A stretch of DNA of 64,000 nt from QHXQ01 sp036389395 (GTDB lineage Bacteria > Acidobacteriota > Blastocatellia > Pyrinomonadales > Pyrinomonadaceae), in contig DASVPY010000117.1 in assembly GCA_036389395.1 (NCBI GenBank), positions 1-64,000 of the forward strand, read 5' to 3'. Numbering within the stretch: the first letter of the stretch is position 1; every line of letters begins with the position of its first letter. Shown piece after piece: positions 53,096-60,415 of this stretch. The notes beneath the pieces were generated by a model. It was given only the letters and a program-made list of their open reading frames with translations, had not been told where the DNA came from and searched no databases. A program made the position numbers and the translations under genes.

Positions 53096-53106
53096 CGCAA
53101 AGGGGT

Positions 53107-53832
53107 TCATGGTTCGGCGGGGCGGGCGTAGACGTAGCCGACGCCGCGCACCGTCTTGATGCGCTCGACCGCGCCGATGCGCGGGCCGAGCTTCTTGCGC
53201 AGGTGGCTGATGTGCATGTCTATGCTGCGGTCGAGCGGCGACAACTCGCGCCCTAAGACCGACCGCACCAGATCGTCGCGCTGCACGATGCGCCCGGCCG
53301 CCGTCAACAGCATGAGCAGCAGATCGTACTCGACGTTAGTCAACTCGACGGTCGCGCCGTCGCGCCGGACGTGGCGCGTGCCCGTGTCCACCTCCACGTC
53401 GCCGACGCGGACGAGCACGGGCGGCGCGCCGGCCGCCGCCTCTTCGCCCGCGCCGGGGCGCGCGCGACGCAGGACGGCGCGGATGCGCGCGACCAGCTCG
53501 CGCGGGTTGAAGGGCTTGGGCAGGTAGTCGTCCGCGCCGATCTCAAGCCCGACGATGCGATCCACGTCGTCGCCGCGCGCCGTCAGCATGAGGACGGGCA
53601 GGCGCGCCACCCTGTCGGGCGCGTTGCGTATGCGCCGGAGCACCTCGAAGCCGTTGAGGCGCGGCATCATCACGTCGAGCACGGCGAGCGCGTGCGCGCC
53701 CGTCAGCGCCAGCTCAAGCCCGCGCTCGCCGTTGTTCGCCACTTCGACCGTGAACCCCTCCTCCGCCAGCAGCTCCGCCAACAGTTCGCACAACTCGCGG
53801 TCGTCGTCAATGATTAAGATCAGCTCCGTCAC
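53107..53832 (-). CDS. OmpR-family response regulator
   Basis: 241 residues. Receiver 1-118 with the acidic cluster D9-D11, acceptor Asp53 (AVLDVMMP), Thr in LMLTARGDD and Lys in LPKPFNPREL. A Pro/Ala-rich linker, then winged helix about 145-238 (ELTNVEYDLLLMLLTAAGRI, DRSIDMHISHLRKKLGP, IKTVRGVGYVYARP). The helix arrangement resembles CpxR. No kinase gene follows in the operon; the TolC-like gene ends 32 bases away on the same strand upstream, so the regulator may be co-transcribed with the export genes and sense envelope stress. That link is inference. Confidence 0.93.
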   Translation of the reverse strand: MTELILIIDDDRELCELLAELLAEEGFTVEVANNGERGLELALTGAHALAVLDVMMPRLNGFEVLRRIRNAPDRVARLPVLMLTARGDDVDRIVGLEIGADDYLPKPFNPRELVARIRAVLRRARPGAGEEAAAGAPPVLVRVGDVEVDTGTRHVRRDGATVELTNVEYDLLLMLLTAAGRIVQRDDLVRSVLGRELSPLDRSIDMHISHLRKKLGPRIGAVERIKTVRGVGYVYARPAEP

Positions 53833-53864
53833 GCGACTTCCTAAACGACTTCTAAGGTTGCGGC

Positions 53865-55877
53865 CTATTTCTGCCTGCCCGCTTCGCGTTGCATGTGGAG
53901 GCGTGTGGCGGCTAAGTCTTCGAGCATGAGGTGCGGCGTCTGATCCGCGCCGAGACCTTCGAGACCGATGCCGACGCTCAGGCGGAAGTCGGGGCAGTCG
54001 AGCGCGTAGTCGCGCAGGTCTTTCAGGTCGCGTATGTCCTTCTCGCGCCAGTCGTAGGCGGCCGTCCAGGGGCCGGGCAGGTTCATCTGCGCCGCCACCA
54101 TGGAGAGGAACTGATCCTTACTCTCCCAACGGCTGGTCGCGGCGTAGTTGACGCGGACGCGCGTCAACACTCCGTCGGTGAACTCCAACTCAAGCGTGTC
54201 CACGTCGGCCAAGAGCGGCAGCGTGAACGCGCGGCCGCGCAACTCCGCGCCGCGCAGGACGGCGCGCACGCGCCCCAGTTCGTCCGCCGCACTCAGGTTC
54301 ATCGGCGGCAAGAGGGACGTGACTTGCGCCGCGGTCTGACCGAGACGCAGCGGGCCGAGGGTGGGGGCTTGCGCGCGGGTCAGGGTGCAGGGCTGGACGC
54401 GCGCGTCGGGCAAAGGCTGCGCGGGGCCGCGCGTCGCCGCCCTCTGCGCCGGGTCAACCTCAAGGCGTATGCGCGCCGTGTGGTAGTCGGTGATGGCTTG
54501 ATAGTAGGCGAGGCGCGTGGCGGCGTAGTCCGCCTGCGCGTCGATCACGTCGGTGATCCCGGCGTTGCCCTGCTTGTAGCGCACGAAGACGAGGTTGAGG
54601 TTCTGCTGGGCCGCGCCCGCGGCCGTCTCGGCCGAGCGTATGCGCACGAGCGCCGAGAGCGCGGCGGCGCGCTGCGTGTAGAACTCCTGCCTGAGTTGTC
54701 TGAGCGTCACGTCGCGTTGCAACTCAAGCGAGCGCGCTTGCAGCCGCGCCTGCGTCTCGCGGCTCTTGCTGGCCCCGAAATCCCAGACGGGGATGTTGAG
54801 ACTGATGACGGCCGCGCCGCCGGAGAACTGCCTGAGCCGGCGCACGTCGGCCGCGTCGAAGCCCATGTTCAGCCCGTAGGAGAACTGCGGGCGGCGGTCG
54901 CTGCGCGCGATGCGCGCGTCTTCGACGGCCGCGCGCTGCTGCGCTTCGAGCATGGCCAGCTCGGGGCGCTCTTTGATCAACTCGACCGTGTAGTCCATGA
55001 AGTCGGCGGCGGTGGGCACGTTCTGCGTAAGCCGCACGACGCTGATGTCTGTGGCAAAGTCCACGCCGGTGTAGACGCGCAACAAACTCATCGCCGCCGA
55101 CTCCGCGAAGCGCGCCTGCTCCAACTCGTCGCGCCGCGCCGCGGCCGCGGAGCGCGCGCGTTGCACCTCCGACTCTTGTTCGGCCCGCTCGGCGGCCGCC
55201 TGCTCCGGGTCGGCCGGCGGCGCGGCCGCGCCGCGCTCGCGCAGCCGCAAGGCCACGTTGAGGAACGCTTCGGCGAGCGCGAGCGTCTCGTCGGCGAGGC
55301 GGCGCTTCTGGCGCGCGAGCACGAGACCGTAATAAGCGTCGTAGGTGGCGAGCGCGAGGTCGCGGCGGGCGACCTGCGTGCCGGCGTGCGCGGCGCTCAA
55401 GAGCGCGCGGCTGCGGCGCAGCGAGGCGCGCAGCCGCCCCGACAGGTCTATGGGGCCGGTGGCGTTCACGAAGGCCGTCGTCTCGTTGATGGCGCTGGCG
55501 CTGACGAAGCTGAACGTGAGCGGCTCGTCCGGCAGACGCACGCGCGACGGCGTCGTCCCCGTGTACCCCAGCGGCACACCGAACTGCGGCAGAAACGCCG
55601 CCCGCGCCTGCCGCACATCCTCCCGCGCGCTCTGCTCGTTAAGCTGCGCCTGCTGATACGCCGACGCATTCGCCAACGCCAGCCCCACCGCCTCCTCAAC
55701 CGTCAACAACCTCAGCCGCGTCGTCGCACTCCCATAAGGATACTCATAATACGGCGGCGGCAACCCGCCCTGCGGCGCTTGCGTCGCAGTCTCCTGCGCA
55801 CACACCGACCACGCCTGACAACACAGACCCAGCAGCACCAGCCACCGGCCTATCTTCGACCGCAAGAGATTGTTCAC
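53865..55877 (-). CDS. TolC-family outer-membrane protein with a C-terminal extension
   Basis: 670 residues from the GTG at 55877 (GGGAG upstream, then a signal peptide RWLVLLGLCCQAWSVCAQ). An ATG at 55928 gives 17 more residues. The outer-membrane efflux repeats are clear: LTVEEAVGLALANASAYQQA and PQFSYGLNMGFDAADVRRLR with the helix pattern AARTRLAYYQAITDYHTA-like near the end. After about residue 510 comes an extra domain of about 160 residues (LGPLRLGQTAAQVTSLLPPM, MVAAQMNLPGPW) not found in TolC itself. It probably lies in the periplasm. Downstream of the MFP and RiPP genes on the same strand, it is the likely outer-membrane exit of that pathway. Confidence 0.88.
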   Translation of the reverse strand: MNNLLRSKIGRWLVLLGLCCQAWSVCAQETATQAPQGGLPPPYYEYPYGSATTRLRLLTVEEAVGLALANASAYQQAQLNEQSAREDVRQARAAFLPQFGVPLGYTGTTPSRVRLPDEPLTFSFVSASAINETTAFVNATGPIDLSGRLRASLRRSRALLSAAHAGTQVARRDLALATYDAYYGLVLARQKRRLADETLALAEAFLNVALRLRERGAAAPPADPEQAAAERAEQESEVQRARSAAAARRDELEQARFAESAAMSLLRVYTGVDFATDISVVRLTQNVPTAADFMDYTVELIKERPELAMLEAQQRAAVEDARIARSDRRPQFSYGLNMGFDAADVRRLRQFSGGAAVISLNIPVWDFGASKSRETQARLQARSLELQRDVTLRQLRQEFYTQRAAALSALVRIRSAETAAGAAQQNLNLVFVRYKQGNAGITDVIDAQADYAATRLAYYQAITDYHTARIRLEVDPAQRAATRGPAQPLPDARVQPCTLTRAQAPTLGPLRLGQTAAQVTSLLPPMNLSAADELGRVRAVLRGAELRGRAFTLPLLADVDTLELEFTDGVLTRVRVNYAATSRWESKDQFLSMVAAQMNLPGPWTAAYDWREKDIRDLKDLRDYALDCPDFRLSVGIGLEGLGADQTPHLMLEDLAATRLHMQREAGRQK

Positions 55878-56054
55878 GCGATGCGCTCCCAGGCCGCGCT
55901 GACAGCAGAGTATGCACGCGCGCGGCAACTCAGAAAGGTTAGGTCACAGGCCCTGAGCTTGCAGGGCCAGCGACAAGTTGAGTCCGATAAGAAAGGCCAT
56001 GTGCCGCTGGCTTGGCAGTGAAAGCCCTTTCTTTAGGGAAAGCCGGAGGTCTGC
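55878..56054. other. upstream region of the TolC gene
   Basis: 177 bases with no gene. A longer minus-strand open frame at 55944-56153 (MKRLIKAPAHPALYLLRLWL) is hydrophobic and lacks a ribosome site. GGGCCTGTGACC-type direct words near 55945-55975 look like an imperfect palindrome. Confidence 0.3.
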
Positions 56055-56144
56055 ATGGAAAGTCACGAAAAGCAGAATGAACGGACGGATGAAAAGCCAA
56101 AGGCGCAAAAGATAAAGAGCGGGGTGGGCGGGCGCTTTAATTAG
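56055..56144 (+). CDS. candidate 29-residue peptide with strong ribosome site
   Basis: ATG at 56055 with GGAGG five bases upstream, TAG at 56142-56144. The peptide is charged (MESHEKQNERTDEKPKAQKI, then KSGVGGRFN) and ends shortly after a Gly-Gly. The Lys/Glu-rich style and Gly-Gly are reminiscent of the leader of the 58-residue precursor 3 kb away, but no core follows. It lies on the strand opposite to the export genes. It could be a stray peptide, a decayed precursor or an unrelated small protein. Confidence 0.35.
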   Translation: MESHEKQNERTDEKPKAQKIKSGVGGRFN

Positions 56145-56192
56145 CCGCTTCATCGCGGGCCGTCTATGAGGTACTCATTTGAAGATGAGTAA

Positions 56193-56564
56193 TTACCACG
56201 GGGTACTGACCCCAAAGTTGTGAGAATACGTTCCGGGTGCGTTAACGGCTAAATCCAAACCGCTCTCCACAATCGGGCGATATTGACCATCAAGATAGCC
56301 GACCTGACCAATACCCAGATCGGATTCATGGCCATCTGGCGTAACAAGGGTGTAACGAATTTCATGAGTAGCAGTTTCATCGTCGCTATACATACAGACC
56401 AAGATTCTGAGTGGCAGGCGGAAGGGAGGCATTTTAACCCGCATGTCAAAGTAGATGAGGCGACTCAGCACGCCCTCTACGTCGAGCCTGCCATCTTCGC
56501 GTTGGGTGATGCTCTCGCAGACGAGAATGTAGCAAAGATGCGGGAATGATTTATTTGTTGCCAT
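56193..56564 (-). CDS. conserved hypothetical protein (DUF6941-like, possibly C-truncated)
   Basis: 123 residues. The beginning (CYILVCESITQREDGRLDVE, GVLSRLIYFDMRV) resembles short proteins I recall as DUF6941, which start with a strand-turn 'CExxTQxxxGRLDVxG' and end with a long strand ending in a Pro/Thr motif. Here the end (NAPGTYSHNFGVSTPW) stops early, so the C-terminus may be truncated. Local GC content is clearly lower than in the neighbours. Not obviously part of the export pathway. Function unknown. Confidence 0.6.
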   Translation of the reverse strand: MATNKSFPHLCYILVCESITQREDGRLDVEGVLSRLIYFDMRVKMPPFRLPLRILVCMYSDDETATHEIRYTLVTPDGHESDLGIGQVGYLDGQYRPIVESGLDLAVNAPGTYSHNFGVSTPW

Positions 56565-56586
56565 GAGGCTGACCCTTCAAACGAAA

Positions 56587-56742
56587 CTAGGCCGCTACCC
56601 GCGCCTTGCGCGTGCTGGCATTCCTGCGCGGTTTATTCCAGTAAGGGCTTTTGCACTTCGGGCAGACGCGCGGCTCGTTCTCAGCGTCGCGGGATATCCA
56701 TTCGTGCTCGCAATGTTCACAACGGAAGCCCCAAACTTTGAT
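56587..56742 (-). pseudogene. zinc-ribbon small protein without a canonical start codon
   Basis: The minus-strand frame reads IKVWGFRCEHCEHEW, then RVCPKCKSPYWNKPRR to a TAG at 56587-56589 (51 residues). CxxC-x(16)-CxxC is a clear zinc ribbon, and CPKCKSPYWNKPR matches a small conserved family I have seen. Just upstream is TAA, and no ATG, GTG or TTG lies between stop and the ribbon; the first codon would be ATC. Either a rare start is used or the gene lost its start. The surrounding DNA is AT-rich relative to the window. Confidence 0.55.
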
Positions 56743-56795
56743 TTAATAAATACTACTAAAATGGGATATAGGCAAAGCCACCTAATGAGCGGCGC

Positions 56796-57965
56796 TTAAT
56801 CTTGGTTCGTGGTCACGGGGTCGCCGGGTTTGAGGTCGGGGGGCGGGGCGAGGATGACGCGTTCGCCGGGGGTGAGGCCGGAGGTGATTTCGAGTTGGTC
56901 GCCGGCGAGGGCGTTGACCCAGATGTCGCGGAGTTCGCAGTGGTCGCCGTTGAGGATGAAGATGGTGGCGGGCGCGTTGGGGCGTGGGTCTTGGCCGGCG
57001 GGGAGGGCGGCGCGCGGGAGCCAGACGGAGAGGGCGGCGGGGCGCGGCACGTGGACGTTGAAGGTCAAGCCGGGGCGGAGACTCGCGCCGCCCGTCACGT
57101 CGGCGAGGTAGCCGATGGTGCTGCTGGTCGGGTCGGCGACCGGGTCTATGCGGCGGACGCGCGCCTGTGCGTCCGCGCCGGTCTCGCCCACGGAGAGGCG
57201 GACGACTTGGCCGACGGCGAGGCGCGCCGCGCCCGCCTGCGGGACTTGGAACTTGATGACGAGCGGCGTGAGTTGCGCCAGCTCGAAGAGTTTGTCGCCC
57301 CGGACGACGCCCGTGCCCTGGCTGACGTAGCGGCGCGTGACGACGCCGCCGCGCGGGGCCGCGATCTGGCTCTTGGTCAGTTCGAGCTTGACGGCTTCGA
57401 CGCGCGCCTGCGCGGTCTGCGTGGCGAGGCGCGTCTTCTCGTACTCGCTGGTGGCGGCGTCGAGCCGGTACTGCGCGCGCTCGACTTCGGCCTGGCTGCT
57501 GAGGCCGGCTTTGGCCAGTTGCAACTCGCGGTTCAACTCGTTGCGGTTGACGTTGATGAGCGCCTTGTACTGCTGCTCCTCGATCTGCAAGCGTCCGACT
57601 TCCAACTCGGCCTGGCGAAGTTGCGCGCGCTGCTCTTCGTCGTCGAGGCGCGCGAGCGTCTGACCGGGATGGACGCTCTGCCCTTCTTCGGCCGAGACGG
57701 CGACGAGTGTGCCGTCGCGCTGCGCGAGCACGAGCGCGGTGTTCTCGACGGCGAGCGCGGCCGGGACGAGTAGCTCGGCGGGCGCGCTCGCGCCCTGCGC
57801 CTCGACGACGTTGACGCTGACGGGCTGCGGCCCGGCGGGCGCGGTCGGGCCTTGCGCCGCGGCGGGCTGGCGTTGCGCGTTCACCTGCGAGTTCGCGCCG
57901 CAGCCCGCCTGCCAACAGCACGCGCACGCGGCGAGCACGCACAGGGCCAAGCTGTTACGATTCAT
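56796..57965 (-). CDS. lipoprotein efflux periplasmic adaptor (MFP/HlyD-type)
   Basis: 389 residues from the ATG at 57965 with GGGAAGG upstream. A lipobox-like end of the signal peptide (ACCWQAGC) suggests a lipoprotein. Adaptor features: biotinyl-lipoyl halves (LVAVSAEEGQSVHPGQTLAR, and later QIAAPRGGVVTRRYVSQGTG), a coiled-coil hairpin about 150-210 (LRQAELEVGRLQIEEQQYKA), and a membrane-proximal C-terminal domain (LTPGERVILAPPP). This is the RND-type rather than the ABC-type adaptor. No inner-membrane pump is adjacent on this side; together with the TolC-like gene it may complete an export route for the RiPP or for another substrate. Confidence 0.9.
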   Translation of the reverse strand: MNRNSLALCVLAACACCWQAGCGANSQVNAQRQPAAAQGPTAPAGPQPVSVNVVEAQGASAPAELLVPAALAVENTALVLAQRDGTLVAVSAEEGQSVHPGQTLARLDDEEQRAQLRQAELEVGRLQIEEQQYKALINVNRNELNRELQLAKAGLSSQAEVERAQYRLDAATSEYEKTRLATQTAQARVEAVKLELTKSQIAAPRGGVVTRRYVSQGTGVVRGDKLFELAQLTPLVIKFQVPQAGAARLAVGQVVRLSVGETGADAQARVRRIDPVADPTSSTIGYLADVTGGASLRPGLTFNVHVPRPAALSVWLPRAALPAGQDPRPNAPATIFILNGDHCELRDIWVNALAGDQLEITSGLTPGERVILAPPPDLKPGDPVTTNQD

Positions 57966-58002
57966 CATTACCTTCCCAAGTCGTTTCGATCCGGCAGCAA
58001 TA

Positions 58003-58058
58003 ATCGCAAGCACCCGTTCATCATTACTTCATCGCAAGCACCCGTTCATCACCGCTTC
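58003..58058. repeat. 28-bp tandem repeat, two copies
   Basis: ATCGCAAGCACCCGTTCATC plus eight bases at 58003-58030 and again at 58031-58058, differing at two or three positions. Decayed GTTCATCAC words continue to about 58112. Located in the leader of the adaptor gene. Confidence 0.75.
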
Positions 58059-58197
58059 ATCGTCGCCGCCCAAGCAGTTCTGGTTCATCACTAGGTTCAT
58101 CACTACTGGCATCGAGTTTTACTCGTCGAAGCTGGTTCGGGCAGTCGTTGTAGAAGAGACGTGACAAACGTCCTGCGTTATCGGACGTGGCAGTTGC

Positions 58198-58980
58198 TCA
58201 GTCGGTCGTGGCGGGCGCGAGCAGCGTGTAGGTGACGCGCGCCTTGCGGCGCTGCTCGGCGAGCCACTCCTGGAAGAGTTGCGTCTTGATCTGCTCGCGG
58301 GTCGCGTCGTCGAGCGCGCCGCGCTGGACGGCTTCGACCTTGAAGAGCACCCAGCCGCGTTCGTCTTTGAACGGGCCGACGAGCGCGCCGGCCTTTGCGC
58401 CGAAGACGGCCGCCTCCGCGTCGGCCGCCAGGTCGGCGCGGCGCACCGCGCCGACGTAGCCGCCCGCCGGGCGCGTCGCCGCGGCGCGCGAGTGCTGGCG
58501 CGCGAGGGCGTGGAAGTCGGCCCCGTCGTCCGTGATCTGTAGACGCAGCTCGCGCGCCACGTCTTCGTCGCCCGCGAGCAGCTCAGAGATCGTCGCCGTG
58601 TCGAAGCTGAGCCGGTTGACGGCGAAGTGCTGCTCGACCTTGTCGGCAGTCAGCGCCTCGCGCAGCTTGCGCGTGCGTACGTCCTGTTCGAGCCACGCCT
58701 CCCAGTCCTCGTAGGACAGGAAGTGGCCGGCGAGCCAAGCCTCGGTCGCGGCGGCGTCGTACAGTTCGCGCGCGGTGCGGAACTCGTCGGCCGCCGCTTG
58801 CAGTTCTTCGTCGGTCGGCTCGATGTCGCGGCGCGCGGCGGCCTGGCGGACGAGCGCGGCGTCGAGCGCGTCTTGGATAAACTGCAAGCGGCCCGCGACC
58901 TTCGCCGGCCGCAAGACCGCCGCGAGATCGATCTGCTCGCCGTTAACCTCCAGCGCGACCAGTTCGCCCGGCCTTGTCAT
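58198..58980 (-). CDS. parvulin-type peptidylprolyl isomerase (SurA/PrsA-like, no signal peptide)
   Basis: 260 residues. No signal peptide, so probably cytoplasmic, unlike SurA or PrsA. An N-terminal helical chaperone-like region about 1-120 (LQFIQDALDAALVRQAAARR, SYEDWEAWLEQDVRTRKLRE), then a parvulin domain about 125-240 with DFHALARQHSRAAATRPAGG, YVGAVRRADL and GPFKDERGWVLFKVEAV. It lies 68 bases after the small precursor and in the same direction as the HlyD adaptor. Parvulins of this kind recur in RiPP/bacteriocin export clusters, where they may chaperone the precursor or aid its processing. That role is inference. Confidence 0.85.
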   Translation of the reverse strand: MTRPGELVALEVNGEQIDLAAVLRPAKVAGRLQFIQDALDAALVRQAAARRDIEPTDEELQAAADEFRTARELYDAAATEAWLAGHFLSYEDWEAWLEQDVRTRKLREALTADKVEQHFAVNRLSFDTATISELLAGDEDVARELRLQITDDGADFHALARQHSRAAATRPAGGYVGAVRRADLAADAEAAVFGAKAGALVGPFKDERGWVLFKVEAVQRGALDDATREQIKTQLFQEWLAEQRRKARVTYTLLAPATTD

Positions 58981-59048
58981 AGACTACCAGCGCTCGCGCG
59001 GGGCGACGTTGCCGTCGGCCGCTGGCCCTAACGGCCCCTCCGCCCTCG

Positions 59049-59225
59049 TTATTTAGGTTCTCCCGATCTACTAACAGCCGTCGGGCTAATCGTCCCGGTG
59101 CGCCCGATGCCGCTGACGTTCATGCCGCCTTTCACCTTCTGCTGCTCCCCTTTACTCAACTGCTTCTCTTCCCGCTTGATGCCTTCGACTTTGACCTTAC
59201 GCTCTTTCTTCGTTTTCGCTGCCAT
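59049..59225 (-). CDS. putative RiPP precursor peptide (Gly-Gly leader, Ser/Thr-rich Cys-free core)
   Basis: 58 residues. The ATG at 59225 has AAAGGAGA at 59232-59239, six bases upstream. Residues 1-34 form a Lys/Glu-rich leader (MAAKTKKERKVKVEGIKREE onward) ending in G33-G34, a double-glycine motif of the kind cut by C39-type peptidases. Residues 35-58 form the core, with seven Ser/Thr (S38, T43, T45, S47, T49, S52, S54), several Gly and one Pro, and no Cys at all. The gene lies between the HlyD-like adaptor and the parvulin and just downstream of a LanB-type dehydratase. A LanB that dehydrates Ser/Thr without Cys partners would give dehydroamino acids without thioether rings. This is my inference; no modification is proven. 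Confidence 0.7.
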   Translation of the reverse strand: MAAKTKKERKVKVEGIKREEKQLSKGEQQKVKGGMNVSGIGRTGTISPTAVSRSGEPK

Positions 59226-59279
59226 GAAGATTCTCCTTTCGACGTTGCTTGCGGTAACAGAACGTCAGCCGGTTTACGC

Positions 59280-60254
59280 TCAGCCTTGGCCTTTGAGTTT
59301 GCGGAACGGCTCGAAGAGTAGACTCAAGATGCTCTTGCGCTCGGTGACGATCTCTGCGCTCAGGGCCAAGCCAGGGCGCAGCGGCACGAGCTTGCCTTTG
59401 GCCTCGACGCCGGTCTGCTGCGGTGTGATGGTGACTTTGTAGAAAGACCCCGATGCGCCGTCCGTCTGCGCGTCCGGCGCGACCTCGCGCACGATGCCCT
59501 CGACCACGCCGTAGTCTTGAAACGGGAAGGCGTCGAGCTTGAGCTTGACCGGCAGCCCCGGTTCGACGAAGGCAATGTCCTTGTTCGGCACTTGCACCTC
59601 GGCGACGAACTGCGCGCCGGCCGGCGCAATCGTGGCGACGGTCTGCCCCGCCGCCAGCACCGCGCCGGGGCTGCGCACGCCGAGCGTCGTGATCGTGCCG
59701 GCGAGCGGCGCGTTGACGGTCGTGTGGCGCAGGGCTTCTTCGACGCCGTCGATCTCGGTCTGCAAGCGCGCGATGCGCGTCTGCTGTTCGAGCCGCTGGG
59801 CGGGCGTGCCCGTGGCGAGCAGTTGCCGGAGCTGCTGTTGATCCGCGGCCCACTCTTCGCGGAGTTTGCCCAACCGCAGGCGCAGCTCCGCGCCGTCCAA
59901 CTGCACGAGCGGCTGGCCGCGCTCGACCGCCGCGCCCTCCTTGACCAAGACCGCCAGCACGGCCCCGCCACCTACCGCCTGCACCGGGCGCACGTTGCCT
60001 TCCGGCACGAGCGCGCCGCGCCCCTCGACGATCACGTCCACCTTGCCGAGCGCGGCCCAGACGAGCGCGGCGGCGACGAAGCCGACGACCAAATAGAGCA
60101 GCCCGCGCGCCGCCCACCAGGGCAGCGTCGCGATCACGTCGGAGACTTCGGGCGACGTGTCCGCCGCGGGCGGCGGCGCGTAAGCCTGGCCGAGCGCGGC
60201 CAAGTCAACCGCGTCGTTCGCTTCGTCTGTCTGTTGGGGCGGGGGCGCGCTCAT
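59280..60254 (-). CDS. HlyD-like membrane-fusion protein for bacteriocin/RiPP export
   Basis: 324 residues. One transmembrane helix about 50-70 (WWAARGLLYLVVGFVAAALV) after a polar N-tail rich in Pro, then the adaptor: a first lipoyl half (VEGRGALVPEGNVRPVQAVG, GAVLAVLVKEGAAVERGQPL), a short coiled coil (LRLRLGKLREEWAADQQQLR), a second lipoyl half (TTVNAPLAGTITTLGVRSPG) and a C-terminal strand-rich domain. It fits the HlyD-type partners of type I ABC exporters (NHLP group). The ABC component is not in the window and may lie beyond 64000. Preceded by its own promoter, followed by the precursor gene 54 bases away. Confidence 0.9.
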   Translation of the reverse strand: MSAPPPQQTDEANDAVDLAALGQAYAPPPAADTSPEVSDVIATLPWWAARGLLYLVVGFVAAALVWAALGKVDVIVEGRGALVPEGNVRPVQAVGGGAVLAVLVKEGAAVERGQPLVQLDGAELRLRLGKLREEWAADQQQLRQLLATGTPAQRLEQQTRIARLQTEIDGVEEALRHTTVNAPLAGTITTLGVRSPGAVLAAGQTVATIAPAGAQFVAEVQVPNKDIAFVEPGLPVKLKLDAFPFQDYGVVEGIVREVAPDAQTDGASGSFYKVTITPQQTGVEAKGKLVPLRPGLALSAEIVTERKSILSLLFEPFRKLKGQG

Positions 60255-60302
60255 GACTGCAAGACCTGCGCGGGCAAGTCGGGGTCGGGCGGTACGCCGG
60301 AC

Positions 60303-60330
60303 ATTCTACAGGCGCGCGCCCGGCTGTCAA
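60303..60330 (-). promoter_or_regulatory. strong sigma-70-type promoter for the HlyD-precursor-parvulin genes
   Basis: Minus strand: perfect TTGACA (60325-60330), 16-base spacer, TAGAAT (-10, 60303-60308) preceded by TG. It lies 49 bases upstream of the adaptor start codon and about 86 bases after the LanB stop, so the precursor can be made independently of LanB. Confidence 0.65.
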
Positions 60331-60415
60331 TAGACCGTTTTGACGTTTGGTGTCGGCCCGCCAACTGTACCTCCGCGACCCGGCCGTTAATGCGCCCGCG
60401 CGCCGGGCGCGGGAT

